Assembly: GCA_018398805.1 (NCBI GenBank)
Contig: JAGFBZ010000292.1
Location: forward strand, 1,178,001 to 1,242,000
Direction: 5' to 3'
From: Hirundichthys speculiger
Lineage: Eukaryota; Chordata; Actinopteri; Beloniformes; Exocoetidae
Length of the DNA stretch: 64,000 nt
Numbering within the stretch: position 1 is the first letter of the stretch; every line of letters starts with the position of its first letter. The notes beneath the pieces are model-generated. The model ran no database searches. It saw only the letters and a list, made by a program, of their open reading frames with translations, and was not told where the DNA came from. Below, in pieces: positions 13,040 to 24,774 of this stretch. The position numbers and the translations under genes were made by a program.

Positions 13040-13984
13040 AGCAAACAGTTCACCAGAAAACACAACCTTGAAAAAGGAATCAATAATTCTTTTAAACCTG
13101 AGTATGCAGTCAGTGTAAAGCAGTCAAAGAGGGCTACTTGACGTGTCAGCTAGCATTTTTCATTTGTTCACATGTAACAATTGAGTGCTGCCGGGCAATT
13201 TACTTACGACTATTGACTGTTGACCAGTTTGCCCAGGCTACTACTTTCTGGCTACTTTGGTACCCTAGTTGTCCCCTAAACTGTCATACTTGGCATAATA
13301 GCTTGATTTGTTCTCAAACAAAAACACACAAAACTACAATAATAAACAACCCAGATACATTTTTTCTAGTAACTGACTTCAGTCTTTGTGAGAAGAGCTT
13401 GCGGCAAAAGTTAGATAAATCTTCTTTCTTGGTAGAAAACCACCCAGGTTCTTGTTCTTCTTTCCATTGATCATTTTCTGTAAAAGTGGTGGTGATGGTG
13501 GCAGCAACTTCTCCCATCTGCACTTTTTGAAAATGTCAAGTCTGATGTTACCCGATGTGGCCCTCTGCTGGAGTAACTCTGTCCCCACAGCATCACAGAT
13601 GGAGGACCAGTTAGCAGGATCTACAGGTGCTGATATAGGCCCTGACAGACTCATGTGCTTCCACGGGTACATGCTGGGCTAGTTCCTTCACCTACAGGGA
13701 AACATAAACAGACATACAAATGAGTAAGGACATAATATGGACAAAAACATTTCAGATCTCCTTACCAGGATAAGTGACGTGTTCATAACTGATGTGCAGA
13801 TCCCTTAGGGATATTGTGATTTTTTTTTTTGAGAATATTTCCTGGAATTTAAAAAAAAAAGTGTCTGGATTGACATTGGCAACATCACTGGAGCTGAAGT
13901 ACAGTGTTTTGTATTAACTATGTTGGGTTATTCTACTTCATGTACACTGTTGCTCGCTTAAGGTATAAGAGCACCACTTTCTAG
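13040..13984. other. No gene recognised
   Basis: Contains a 97-codon minus-strand frame (13379-13672) and a 76-codon plus-strand frame over the same DNA. Neither has a domain I recognise. Base composition is slightly more balanced around 13540-13690 than in the flanks, which is weak support for an old coding fragment at most. Confidence 0.35.
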
Positions 13985-14830
13985 CATCAGTGCTAGATAA
14001 TAAATCAAGTGGTCCAGATCACATCGTGCCAGAACACCTCAAGTATGTCAGTCCAAATACTGCAGTATTACTTGCCATTTGTGTCACTGGGTTGATGGCT
14101 CAGACTGCTACCTGACTGTTTGTTGTCTGTTACTCTGGTGCCTGTTGTTCAAGACAAGCTGGCAAGGTTGGGAGCCTGGATAACTACAGGCCATTAACCT
14201 TACCTAGTGCAATATCTAAGGCCCTGGAAAATATCCTGTTGGACCGTTTGCATCATTGTTTGCTCATACCAAAGCTTGGAACTGATCTGTGTGTTCACAC
14301 CCTGTCACTAAGACAACCCTCTTCCATGATTAAAGGATTTCTTGATGCCATGATAGCAGCGAAGAAGAGAAATTCAGTCAAAAGGGTACCCTAGGGAGAA
14401 CTTTAAGAAACCTGGCCTATTGGTATGCCATTCAGTGAATGTAGACTAAATGAGGTACTATAGTTTCTGCTTCCTTTGAAATCAGGTATGGGGTGTGCTT
14501 TCTGCCAGTAGTCTTTAACCTCTACATGAATGACTTATCCAGCCAATTAAGCATCTCTAAAAGTGGGTGTATAACTGGGAACAATCACTACAGGTATGCA
14601 GATGACTTGGCCATTCTTTATCCCATCAGTGATGCTTTTTATCAGCTGTTAAACATATATTCTGACTATGGGATAAAATATGATGTGCAATATAATGCCA
14701 AAAGAATCTTGTTTTAATCTGTAGAACAAAAGGGGACAGAGATCTTTGTTTTCCAGACTTTTGTTTGTCTGGGGAAATTTTGAGTGTTAATAGTAAAATC
14801 AAATGTCTGGGTCACTATATCACAGATCTC
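13985..14830 (+). pseudogene. Non-LTR reverse transcriptase remnant
   Basis: The plus strand encodes pieces of a LINE reverse transcriptase in order: KSSGPDHIVPEHLKYVSP near 14005, then LDNYRPLTLPSAISKALEN near 14180. Next come PVVFNLYMNDLSSQL (14505) and the catalytic box HYRYADDLAILYP (14590-14630), where YADD binds the metal ions. The sequence beyond 14720 keeps 'ctgggtcactatatcac', matching a 'LGH(Y)I' style continuation. Stops and frame changes separate the parts, and endonuclease and 3' end are not recognisable. The clade is uncertain; CR1/Rex1-like is possible. Confidence 0.8.
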
Positions 14831-15936
14831 TAATAATGATGAAATGTATTGGCATTGGCATCTCAAATATAACAATATTTTGATTTATAACAGAAATGCA
14901 TCCACTCTGGTATTTTCTTTTTCCACACAAAGCAATTGTTCCAATGATATTTAAACATGAGTTGAAAAATGACACTTCCACTCTTATTTTCAGCCAATAG
15001 AAATTTGTGGCTCACTGCTGCAGTGTAAATATCGTATAGCTCTTTGTTAATGGAAGTTGCTCGGTTGGTCTAGGCCTTTTTCTCACAAAAGAGTCATGAT
15101 CCTCCTCGAGTGGTGCTTAGCACCAAGGACAAAATGTGATCTGCATAGCTGATTCCAATCAGCTGCATAAACAGCCAATCAGATCTGGAGTGGCACCAAC
15201 TCTTGTAGAACAAATTGGTTTATGGTTGACACAGGAGCAGAAGTGTTTTCTGTTCCTCTCTCCATGCGTTCTTGTCCCACAGGTTAAAGAAGGACAAACA
15301 GAAGAGCAACCCCACTTTACAACTTGATAGCACTCATTCAAATTAAGAAATATGTGAAATAATGTGTGCAGGAAAAGTGGCCTATGTTGTGTATCTGCAA
15401 GTGTGCACATGGAAGCAGAATACCGGTAATCGTTATTTGCGTCTCTGTTTGGTGTGTGTGTGTGTGTGTGCGCCCATCTGTATTGAATTAGTGATTCTCA
15501 GCTTTTACCTTGACTAACTCTGCTTGACTAGAAAGGCCCTCAGAGACAGAAGACTGAGAAGTGAGGGACTGGACCAGCTGACATGATTAGTCTGATGGCA
15601 CCTGCACCAGAATGATAAATTAGAGATGAGTGAAGCGGAGGGGAATAGGGATCAGAGGAATGGATCCTTGGGTTAAGACCCTGGATTGACAACAATCAAA
15701 AATGATCATGGACCTGGGATATGGAGACTTTAAAAAGTACTGCTGTAGCCCAATGAGAAGGAAAGGGGAATAAAAAGAGGTTTAAGGAATAGTGAGGGAG
15801 GCATAGCTGTGCTTCATGCATTCACCTAGTGAATTTAAAATGTGTCACTTTGTGCTTCACCAGATATGAAATGAGAAGCTCTAATGCATACACACTCTTA
15901 CAGAACATATGGATACAAGAAGTTATGCAAAAAAAC
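14831..15936. other. No gene recognised; short GT repeat
   Basis: The first part may be further decayed LINE. A short (GT)n tract lies at about 15452-15470. Open frames of 63 and 83 codons lack recognisable features. Confidence 0.4.

Positions 15937-16028
<92 letters not shown>
15937..16028. repeat. (ATCT)n tetranucleotide microsatellite
   Basis: About 23 uninterrupted copies of ATCT. The poly Tyr-Leu-Ser-Ile open frame across it is an artefact of the repeat. Confidence 0.98.
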
Positions 16029-16029
<1 letters not shown>

Positions 16030-16699
16030 GATGATGTTCCAACTGCTGGGCCCACTCTCTCAGTTTGGGGTCACAGCTTCGAATATTTCATCTACAACTG
16101 ACACCACTAATCTTCAATTTTCACATTTTTTCCACTTTTACCCTCGGTAAGCCATCAGCAGTTTATCATTCAGGACTGGGGAGATGGAGGATCTTTTATT
16201 CTCTAAATCCCTCCAATCAATACTCTGCCCACTCTGTTCTTGTAAACTGTTCCAACTAATTGGTCATGGTGTTCCATGCACTTCAAACCTTGCTGCAACT
16301 TACACTTCGGTGTCTTTGCATAAGCAGCATCTGGGGTATTATCTGGCATGTTAGACCCCTTAAGAAATTTTCTCTTGTGCTGCTGTGATTCATACCTTCT
16401 TCCGTTCATTTCTTCGATCTTCTGGGAACAATCGCCGTGCTGTGACTTTTCTTTCTACCTTGTTTCCTCTACTTTGTCATTGGGTTTCTGCTGACTGTTT
16501 CTGTTGACTTTAACTGGGCAGTTCATTTCTGGGGGCCATCTTCCAGATCTATTTCTGGCTCTTTGTTGTTTTGTGTTGGATAGTGGATTTGATGCTCATA
16601 AATTCCTAGCCTCCCTCATTCCACTTAAAGTACAGTCTCAGGGGTGAGCTTTTTTTCTCCTGACATCTCCACCTTTCGCCAGGTTATTATAGGATGGGG
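16030..16699. other. No gene recognised; possible LINE relic
   Basis: The segment after the microsatellite (16030-16360) has the look of minus-strand repeat sequence but I could not identify a domain. A pyrimidine-rich stretch follows at 16390-16680. Confidence 0.3.
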
Positions 16700-17211
16700 G
16701 AATCTGATTTATGGCAACCTTTTTTGTGCCACGGACCGGTTTAATGTCGGGCAATATTTTCATGGACCGGTCTGTAAAATGTGTTACAGATAAATACAAC
16801 AAAATAAAATGATACGACCGACATAAAAACGGTGGTATTTTTTCTATGAATTATAATAAATTTTAATCTGTTGTGTATTCATGTGCAACCTTATTAGAAG
16901 CATCCTCGTAACAGCACACCAACAACAGAACATTGGTAACATCCCCTCTGCGCAAAGACACTTTCTGAAAACGTTTGTTTTGCCACTTGACTGAGACACG
17001 GGTCTGGAAGTCTTGTCATGTGTCAAGAGTAAGTCATAGACAGATGTAATGGAGAGAATCTGGTCATTTTTCAAAATTAAACATCATTTAGACTCGGATA
17101 ATAAATCAAACGGTTATAATGGAAGTTTTTTTTTTTTTTTTTTCTCTGCGGCCCAGTACCAAATGACCCACGGACCGGTACCGAGCCGAGACCGAGGGTT
17201 GGGGACCCCTG
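16700..17211. mobile_element. hAT-like non-autonomous element (decayed)
   Basis: Both ends carry 'cacggaccggt' (16731 direct, 17170 direct). The right end closes in 'ttggggacccctg', the reverse complement of the 'caggggtccccaa' terminus typical of hAT elements. The left terminus is eroded and begins near 'ggcaacc' (16713). The eight bases right of the end are 'ctttacgt', but no matching left copy is visible. No transposase frame remains. Confidence 0.7.
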
Positions 17212-17214
17212 CTT

Positions 17215-17599
17215 TACGTGTTGTAAATTTCTCTGTAGATACCATTTGATTGTGAGATCCATGGGTATTTGTAAGTCTATTTTTGCAGTCTGATGGTTTA
17301 ACCCTCTCAAATTTGATCAGTTAGCCTACCATTTGACTGCATTTATCAAGCCCAAATTATATTGTGTTATCAAACTGCTGAAGTGGGTTCATGTCTTGCT
17401 CAGTCATGGCATAAATTGTACCTTGATGTCATACGTGCAGAGGGGGTGGCTGATGACTACTTTACTGCAAAAAATGTACATTTCCAGTTTAACTTTGCAA
17501 TATATATCAGAACATGGATATCTACATAGTACATTATATCAGTAAAGAGAGCGGTGCTGTATACAGTCCATATTATTGATGACATATATTCTGCTATGA
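17215..17599. other. No gene recognised
   Basis: Short open frames only. The right part may be the eroded 3' end of the LINE-1-like element that follows. Confidence 0.35.
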
Positions 17600-18360
17600 G
17601 AGGGTCAGGCATGCTTATGTTTATAGCAATTCCATTTCCTCCAGTAATCTTCACCTTTGTCTTTCTGTAGTCTTAGTTTAAAAGTCAGTGTCTTCATGTC
17701 CTGAATTGAGTTTATGACATTAATAAGAAGCCTCAAGGTGGGGGGGTTGGCTGAAGCCAGCTTTTAGTGATGGCTTTTTTGCCGGCAACCATGAATATTT
17801 GTAACAGCTACCTATCACTCGCACAGAGAACTTTAAGGATATTTTCCAAGATACATGGTGACAAACAAAAAAAACAGTCGCACAGCCTCCCTCCAGAAAC
17901 TCTCCACCTCTAGGGAAGACCAACAGACATGAAAGTGATCTGCTGAAGCCTCATCCCACACCCTCCAGCAGGAGGACTGGGAGTCACTAAATCTTGATTT
18001 TTGTTTTAGAGTAATAAAGAATCTAAGTTCTTCCAGTAGAAATCTTGCCATAACAGCAAGTTTGTTGTATGTAGTCCCATTTTCCCAAAGTTGTAGCCAT
18101 GCATCTTCTGAAATGATTATGTTTGCTTCATTTTTCCCATCTCTTTCTAATACTGTATAGTGTGTTGAGTTCTTAATCCTAGCTGTGAACAGCTTATAGA
18201 GCTTACCAATAATGCCTTTTAGGTTTTTAGAGTTGTAAGCCTCCTTAAACATCTGTATTATACCTAGGTGTTCTTCTGGATCGAGAGTTTTTATTTCTTT
18301 CAGAAAGAAACTACAGATCTGTTGGTAGCGGTCTCCTTTCCTGGCTCCTAAACTCAACAT
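17600..18360 (-). pseudogene. LINE-1-like ORF2 C-terminal remnant
   Basis: A 175-codon minus-strand frame (17833-18360) matches the tail of fish L1/Tx1-type ORF2 proteins. Visible are a 'W..LW..G' segment, the cysteine-containing stretch SSCWRVWDEASADHFHVCW and then SFWREAVRL, the usual 'CW.C......H..W.CP....FW' pattern of the L1 C-terminal region. Here the second Cys is replaced by Trp-Asp. Downstream, another frame keeps AKKAITKSWLQPTPPT-like residues (about 17730-17780), normally found just after it. Endonuclease and polymerase domains are absent and frames are broken, so this is a 5'-truncated dead copy. Confidence 0.8.
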
Positions 18361-18364
18361 AATT

Positions 18365-20189
18365 CTTCAAAATTCAAAAGATTCCCATTTGATTGATTAT
18401 TGTACAGAAGGATGTGATTCCTGGTTGAGCCCATTGTCTGTATTTGTGGTCTTGCACTGCTGGAAGGAAGCCTGGGTGGAATGTTGGCCAGAGTTGAAAA
18501 GATAAAGATAAATAAATAAATTCAGACAGGATAAAACTGACTCTAAATATAGTGTGGGTTCAAAGCAAGACAAACAACAGGCCTCCTACTCCGAACATTT
18601 TCATTTTTTAAAAACATTACTTTAATATTCTAGTATTTTTAATATCATTCCTGCATATCAGTTTGCTTTAAGAATTTTTCAGCAATATGTCCTGTCTGAC
18701 AGACAAAAAACCCTCTGTATTCTTTCCAAACATCCACTCAGCCTTATCCTTTGCTGTTGACATTTAATTTGGAGAGATCAGAGCAGGATGACCCCCCCAA
18801 GTCTCAGTCCCTCTCTCACCTCTCTACACATTTGTCTCGAGACTGTCCTTGAGATGAGGTGGTGTGGTTTATGTTTTTTTTGGCTATTTTTAACCATACA
18901 AATTGTGCAATTGTGACATCTTTGTGGTTTGTCATTAAACTGTAACACAGGTAGCAAAAATAAAGTAGATATCATCTTTATAAGTTTCTCAAAGGTCATG
19001 CATTTCCAGACGCTTTTCCAAACTTTCCACTTATGATCCATCTTTGAGTGTGATGTTTGGTGATTTATCTCACCCCCTGAGATCTTTATTCAGCTAGGAT
19101 AAATCTGCTGTCTACCCTTTTCCCAGGACTGGAGAGATGTGGTTATAAGCAGTAATGAAATTTCTCAAAGTAGAATTAACGTCTTTTTCATGAAATTATT
19201 TGTTGTATTTTTGACGTAACACCATTGCACTTTCTATGAGGATTCCTTGTTTCCATGTTAAGATGTTCTGCTGTTCTCCCTCAAAATTCTGCTCTTCACG
19301 TCAAAAATTCTGTTTGCTCACAAACATGCTTGTCTTTCATTGTCTTTGAATTTCTTATACTCTCTTCATATTCAGTCTTTCTTATTCAAATTCAGGCTGC
19401 TTTGGTGTGTTTGCACAACATCTCTTGGGTTGTCAGTCCTATTGTTGTAGAAAGATCCTATCAAAAACTCCCTCAGCTGAAAGAATGCCAATAAAACTGT
19501 CACCACTTTCTCTGTCCTCTCCTCACTGATATTAGTTAACTGATCTCAGAGCAGCACCACAGATAACCCAGATCGGGAATCTCAAATAAGATCCTGATCA
19601 AAACAGAGAATAAAAAAGGACAAATACGACAGGATTGCTGGCGCTGTGCAACATTACAGCATTACTGTGGTGAAGGCCTGGTATTATCAAAACATAGGAA
19701 TATTTTAGAATTTAGGCCTAATCTTTTAAATTTGATTAGTTAATTTATATTTTGGAGACACTATGATCTTTATCAGGTGACAATATTTTTAACTCACCTT
19801 CAACACATTAGTCTCTGCTGCTCAATGTGTACCAATCCATTCCTTTACATGTCTCTTTTGTCCATGTTCTGAACAAAAGTTAGCACAAAAAACTGCAACA
19901 TTTGTTTCCTCTTAGTCCATTTTGAAATAATTAGCTTACTTACAGGGAAATTACTTCAGTACTCCCTATAACAAAACAGAAAGTGCTCTAATCTAAACAG
20001 CTCAACAATCAGCTGACTCTGAAATTCATGTTCTCTGAAGCCAGTTTTGGTGTTTTTGACCGTTAGACCTCACCACCCATCAACGTGAGACCATACAATT
20101 CTCAGAGAAATGCAAAGAAACCCAAGAGCTACTATACATCTCAGATTACTATACATCTCAAATTAGAAGAAAACTAAACAAGTTATGGT
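18365..20189. other. No gene recognised
   Basis: Non-coding AT-rich sequence. An 87-codon minus frame at 18778-19041 and a 79-codon plus frame at 19255-19494 lack recognisable domains. Part of 18365-19100 could be further L1 sequence too decayed to read. Confidence 0.4.
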
Positions 20190-20889
20190 TTGTTTGGAAG
20201 GGTTGTGAGGACAAAGCCTTTTCTGTATGAACAACATGGAAGCACAGCTGAGGGTCATAAAACTCCAAACAAACCATAAGACATCTGAAACAACTTCCTA
20301 TAGAAAAATTAGAGCAACTGGAGTTGTTTGACCTCAAAGCCTAGTGTCATGTTTGTCAAAAACCAAAAATGTAATTCAAGGACACCCTAACACCTAACAG
20401 CTAATGGTGGTGGAAGTGTGATGATTGTGGGTTGTTTTGCAGCCATAAATCCTTGGCACCTCGCAGTGATTGAGTTGACCTTGAACTCTGATGTAGACCA
20501 GAATACTTTAGAGGCAAATGTGAGGCCATCTGTCTGACAGAGCTTGGTTGAGATTTTGTCATGTAACATGGCAGTGATCTGAAAACTCACAAACAGAAAC
20601 TCGAACACTGAGGACTAATCACTAATCTGAAATACCAAATCTACACTAGAATCAACTAAGCATCCATCAAGGTTTTGGAAAGTGGCTCAGTCAAGGTCCA
20701 GATCTCAGTTAGGAGAGCTGTGCACAAGAGAATGCCCAAAAACCTCAATGAATGAAAGCAATATTGTTTTGAAGAATATGCCTTCACAAGAATGTAATGA
20801 GACGGATAAAGTCATACAGGGAAAAACCTCTTCAGGTTATTGCTGCTAACGAAGGATCTTCAAACAAATGAATCTGGGTTACTTAGTTT
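20190..20889 (+). pseudogene. Tc1-like transposase remnant, second family
   Basis: Without a long open frame, the nucleotide sequence still follows a fish Tc1 transposase. 'gtgaggacaaagcctttt' lies near 20207, 'ggttgttttgcagcca' near 20428 and 'aatgtgaggccatctgtctgac' territory near 20517. 'agagagctgtgcac'-type sequence lies near 20715 and 'gataaagtcatacaggg' near 20805. The downstream 'ttattgctgctaacgaagg' (20838) is the usual non-coding 3' flank. The catalytic residues cannot be read because of many indels. It belongs to a different Tc1 family from the copy at 4.3-5.4 kb. Confidence 0.8.
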
Positions 20890-22750
20890 TCTGTTCAAAA
20901 CTGTAGATACTGTTCTTGGTGCTCCCAAGCTCGGTTTTGATAGCTCCACTGAAATCTGTGAAAGTTTCCTCCACTTCTTCTTGGATAAAATTGTGTCAAC
21001 TAGAACTCGTATTTCTCAGCCTTCATATGTCTTCTATTCAGTTTCACCGCTCATCTGTTTTTGATCAGTTTGAGTTGGTGTCCCTCTCTTTTTTAAAGGA
21101 CATAGTTGGTCGTATGAGGTCATCTGGTTCCCTTTGAGATTCTATCCCACCTTGCTTGTATAAAGCGGTATTTCCTACTATTGGACCAAGTATACTTCAG
21201 ATCATCAATCAAAGTATGTCCTCTGGTACAGTACCAGGGGCTCTTAAGGATGCATTTGTATGCCCCCTATTAAAAATAAACAGGCCTTGACACCACTCTC
21301 TGCTCCAATTTCAGACCTGTCTCTAATCTTCAATTTATTTCTAAAATATTAAAGAAAGTTGTCTACAACCAGTTGTTATCATTCTTAGAGGACAATGATA
21401 TCACTAAGCTGTTTCAGTCTGGGTTCAAAGCCCTCCACAGTAAAGAGAGTCTCACTCTTGAGGGTTTCAAATGATATGCTTTTGTCAACAGACTCTGGAA
21501 AGTCTGTTGTTTTAGTACTTTTAGATTTAGATGCATTCGAACACTGTTGACCACAGCATTTTAATTTCTCATCTTGAGCAGTCTGTGGGCATTATGGGTG
21601 TTGCCCCTCAATTGTTTTTGGTCCTATCTAGCAGATAGGAGTTTCTGTGTAAGAGTTGACAACTTAATGTCTTCCACGGCTCCTCTTCCACATGGGGTCC
21701 CCCAGGGGTCAATCCTTGGCCCTCTTTTATTTGCTCTCTATCTCCTCCCCCCTTGGCTCTGTTTTTGGAAACATGGTATTTTGTTTCACTGTTACGCTGA
21801 TGATTGCCAAATCTACTTTCCCCTTGGCACAAAACAACATAATTCCATCAACTCATACACTGCCTTAATGATGTCAAAACATGGCTTCCTAACTTCCTGT
21901 CTGAATGAGGACAAGACAGAAGTTATGTTGTTTGGACCAAGTTGTTGTCCCACCATCAATGTAGATCTAGGCCCACTGTCAGTCTTTCTCAAAGACTGGG
22001 TCAGCAATCTGGGGGTAAAGTTTGACTCCGATTTTAAATTTGAGAAGGAGTGTTGTGCAGAAAAGTTTTTTTTTTAATCAACTTCACCAAATAGCAAAAG
22101 TTAAACTGATCTTATCAAGACATGACTTGAAGAAATTAATCCACACTTTTATCACAACTCGTCTTGATTACTGTAATGCCCTGTATGTAGGGATTACATA
22201 CAGGGACTGCTCACTCAGTCCCATAGGCGCGAGCACATTACTACCATCCTAGCATCCCTTCACTGGCTCCCTGTACACTACAGAATTAATTTTAAAAACT
22301 TTTTGTTATTTGTTTTTAAATGTTTTAACAACTTTGCTCCACCATATTAAGCTCATCTGCTTCATCTCTACTGCCCACCTCGATCCCTAAGATCAGCAGA
22401 TCAGCTGCTGCTGAGATGGTCCCTAAAACCAGGCTGAAGCTTCAGAGGTGACAGAGCATTTCTGTTGCTGCTCCCAAGCTCTGAATAAATTGCCGCTAAA
22501 TATCAGACAGGCCTCTTCACTTCCTGATTTTTAAATCTCTTTAAAAAAAAACATTTTTATTCCTTGGCTTTTAATAAACCATGGTCTAGTTTTTATGGCA
22601 CTTTAAGTATGCCAGCTGTGAACCTGGTATGTTTGTTTTTATGTTTTTTATGTCTAACCGTTAACCCATTTTTATTTTAATGTAAACCACTTTAGCTACC
22701 CGTGTGGTTTTTAAAACGTGCTATACAAATAAAGTTGATTGACTGATTGA
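20890..22750 (+). pseudogene. L2/Maui-like LINE reverse transcriptase and 3' end
   Basis: The plus strand carries pieces of an L2-clade reverse transcriptase. GAPKLGFDSSTEICESF is at 20917. The main frame (21574-22077) holds PHGVPQGSILGPLLFALY (motif B, 21694) and the catalytic HCYADDCQIYFPLG (21791). It continues with LNEDKTEVMLFG and LGVKFDSDFKFE. After a frame change, LIHTFITTRLDYCNALYVG (about 22135-22195) completes the thumb region. The 3' end has the short tail 'acaaataaagttgattgac' (22722), a typical L2 terminus. The 5' part of the element is missing or begins exactly where the Tc1 remnant stops. Several frameshifts show it is inactive. Confidence 0.92.
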
Positions 22751-23022
22751 GTGATTTTGGAAACATCGTGTTTTATTATTAGCTTTATATTTTTAAATAA
22801 GGAGTGACAAGGTGAAAAATGTTACATGTTAATTTCGTTTTAACACTAAGACCCACTGTGTCCAGATTATTTTGAGTGGTGTCTTTTAAAGTGTGAAAGT
22901 GGTTGTGACATCTGGTCTTCTGATTTTAGGTTGTGTGCCAAACAATCACTTTATGCTTACTCTTTTGACACATACAAATTATGAATTTATTAGTATGCAC
23001 GCTTCAAAACTTCATGAAAAGT
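22751..23022. other. Gap with a possible second piggyBac terminus
   Basis: At 22840-22860 'ttaacactaagacccactgt' closely resembles the true piggyBac left end at 23023 ('ttaaccctgtaagaccca'). It may be the relic of a neighbouring element of the same family. No other feature is visible. Confidence 0.35.
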
Positions 23023-23165
23023 TTAACCCTGTAAGACCCACTGTTGCAAAATTACAACAATTTTTGTTATCCCCCAAAAAAACCTTTTTTTTTTATTTTT
23101 ATTTTTTGGTTCAACCACATTAACATACTCATTTGGTCCTATTGTTCAGTGTCAGGATGCTATGC

Positions 23166-23290
23166 TATTGGGTCATACATTTGTATATAAGGCTTGTCCT
23201 CAGGTCAAGAAGTCACACACCCTCCAGATTTTTGAGAGAGCATCATCCCCTCGATTTACTGGATTGGATTTATCTGACTTGAAGTAAGTA
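23166..23290 (+). promoter_or_regulatory. Putative promoter and first exon of the piggyBac element
   Basis: An inverted CCAAT ('attgg', 23166) and a TATA box ('tatataag', 23184-23191) lie about 150 bases inside the left TTAA. A strong splice donor 'gtaagt' follows at 23284, as expected for a short non-coding first exon. Inferred from motifs only. Confidence 0.4.
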
Positions 23291-23959
23291 AAGTGCTTTG
23301 AAATATTTTTTTTATGTTGTTTATTACAGTGTCTAGAATATGTCAGTATGTAGTTATTGTGGAAAATGTGCCTTACATTTTATTTAGAGCTTGTTTTGTA
23401 ATTGTTGCAATATTACAACGTTGGTTGAATTTGGTAGTCAAAACAACCTTGTTTTGAGAGGGATGTCTTGAGAGGAACTTCAATTAAAATTTTTTCCAAT
23501 ATACCTTTAAACTACACATGATTTACAGCCTAGCCTTATATTTGATTACATATATTATTGTATTAGAAACTAATGTATTAGTGCAAAGATATATTGCCAT
23601 ATCTAATCATTTTCATTTACTTATAATGATTTCTAACCACCTTGAACACTGAGTATTTTCTCCTTATCACAGAAAGCAGGACTTTCTAACAAAGAATTTC
23701 TGTTTGTGCATGTCTGCCCTTTGTCTTGGCTTTTGATAAGAAAATGTTCCTATCAATTCTTAGTTAAATCAGTTGTGGAGGATGCTTGGGGGAGGGCATT
23801 TTATCCATTGTTCTGGAGCAGGTGTTGATGTTCAGGAATGTCAGGTGTTGTCGTAAGTTGGAGGCTACCTGCATATCTATTAGTATGATAATCAGAGTTT
23901 ACAACTGGTCAGCTATACACTATTGTGTGGCCAGTTAAATGTGTGAATAGATTACTTCA

Positions 23960-24438
23960 GTGCAATGTGTAATTACAGCGAAATACAAGTTCGCCCTGAA
24001 AACCCGGCGCTGGTACATGAACATCTTCTGGCACACCATCACCCTTGCTGTGGTCAACGCCTGGCTCCTCTACAAGCGACACTGCCAAGCTCTCAAGATG
24101 CCAAAGAAGGAGATCCTGAACATGAGAAAGTTCCAGGCCCAACTAGCATCCTCTCTCATTCTGGTAAGAATCTATTTCTGCTATTTGCCATGTTTGTGAT
24201 ATCTTTGACTTGTATCATCATGCATTTTTGGCATCTATATGAATGGATTATTAATATTAATATTGATTCTTCTCTTTCCAGGTGGCCACAACACTTTGGA
24301 CATTTCTCAATAAAAGTGAAGAGAGGACACTGCAGACATTGCAGTAAAGGGTATACCAATACCCAAACCAGCAAATGTGATGTCCGCCTCTGTTTTTCAG
24401 AGGACAAGAACTGTTTCTGGGACTATCATTGTAAATAA
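23960..24438 (+). pseudogene. piggyBac transposase C-terminal fragment
   Basis: The frame at 23987-24163 encodes KTRRWYMNIFWHTITLAVV, NAWLLYKRHC and KFQAQLASSLIL. This is the last helical part of the piggyBac DDE transposase, including the conserved R-R-W-Y and N-A-W-L-L-Y. After about 118 bases that start 'gtaagaat' and end 'ctctttccag', the stretch 24282-24438 encodes HCRHCSKGYTNTQTSKCDV and LCFSEDKNCFWDYHC. This is the cysteine-rich domain that binds terminal-repeat DNA. The apparent intron would join the two parts out of frame (phase 0 against phase 2), so either the linker was deleted or the copy is frameshifted. The catalytic Asp region is absent, so the copy is inactive. Confidence 0.88.
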
Positions 24439-24774
24439 ATGTCAAAGTTCTTGCTATTGCAATAAATGACTGTTCATAACAACATGACTGAGATTATATT
24501 TCATGTTATAGTGTTCTGGGACAAAAGTAAAACCCTACAAATGAATCCTTAATTCTGTATTGTTGTTCAGACAATGAGTACAGATACAGGAGATTCTGCT
24601 CCCCATTGAGCCCAATGTTGCAATATTACAACATTTCCGTAAAAACTTACAAAAACATATTTTTTTGAAAAACACCTCATTTTCAGCCTCAAAGGCCTCC
24701 TACAACAACATCTTAATGGTTGAAAAATTTTTTTTTTGTGTTTTTCTATATTTGGGTTTTACAGGGTTAAACAC

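Larger units (their letters stand above)
23023..24770 (+). mobile_element. piggyBac element, internally deleted, TTAA to TTAA
   Basis: The element is bounded by TTAA at 23023-23026 and 24767-24770, the exact target duplicated by piggyBac. Immediately inside, the left end is 'ccctgtaagaccca' and the right end, reversed, 'ccctgtaaaaccca': 13 of 14 bases agree. Length is about 1.74 kb, compared with about 2.5 kb or more for complete elements, and only the end of the transposase remains. A 16-bp near-palindrome 'gttgcaatattacaac' occurs at 23404 and 24617, with a one-base variant at 23043. These may be transposase binding sites. A TATA box and splice-donor-like site lie near the left end. Confidence 0.92.

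Noticed and set aside
13379..13682. Overlapping open frames on both strands
   Set aside because: Neither has a recognisable domain or convincing exon boundaries.
15829..16101. 90-codon frame with repeated Leu-Ser-Ile-Tyr
   Set aside because: Produced by the ATCT tetranucleotide repeat.
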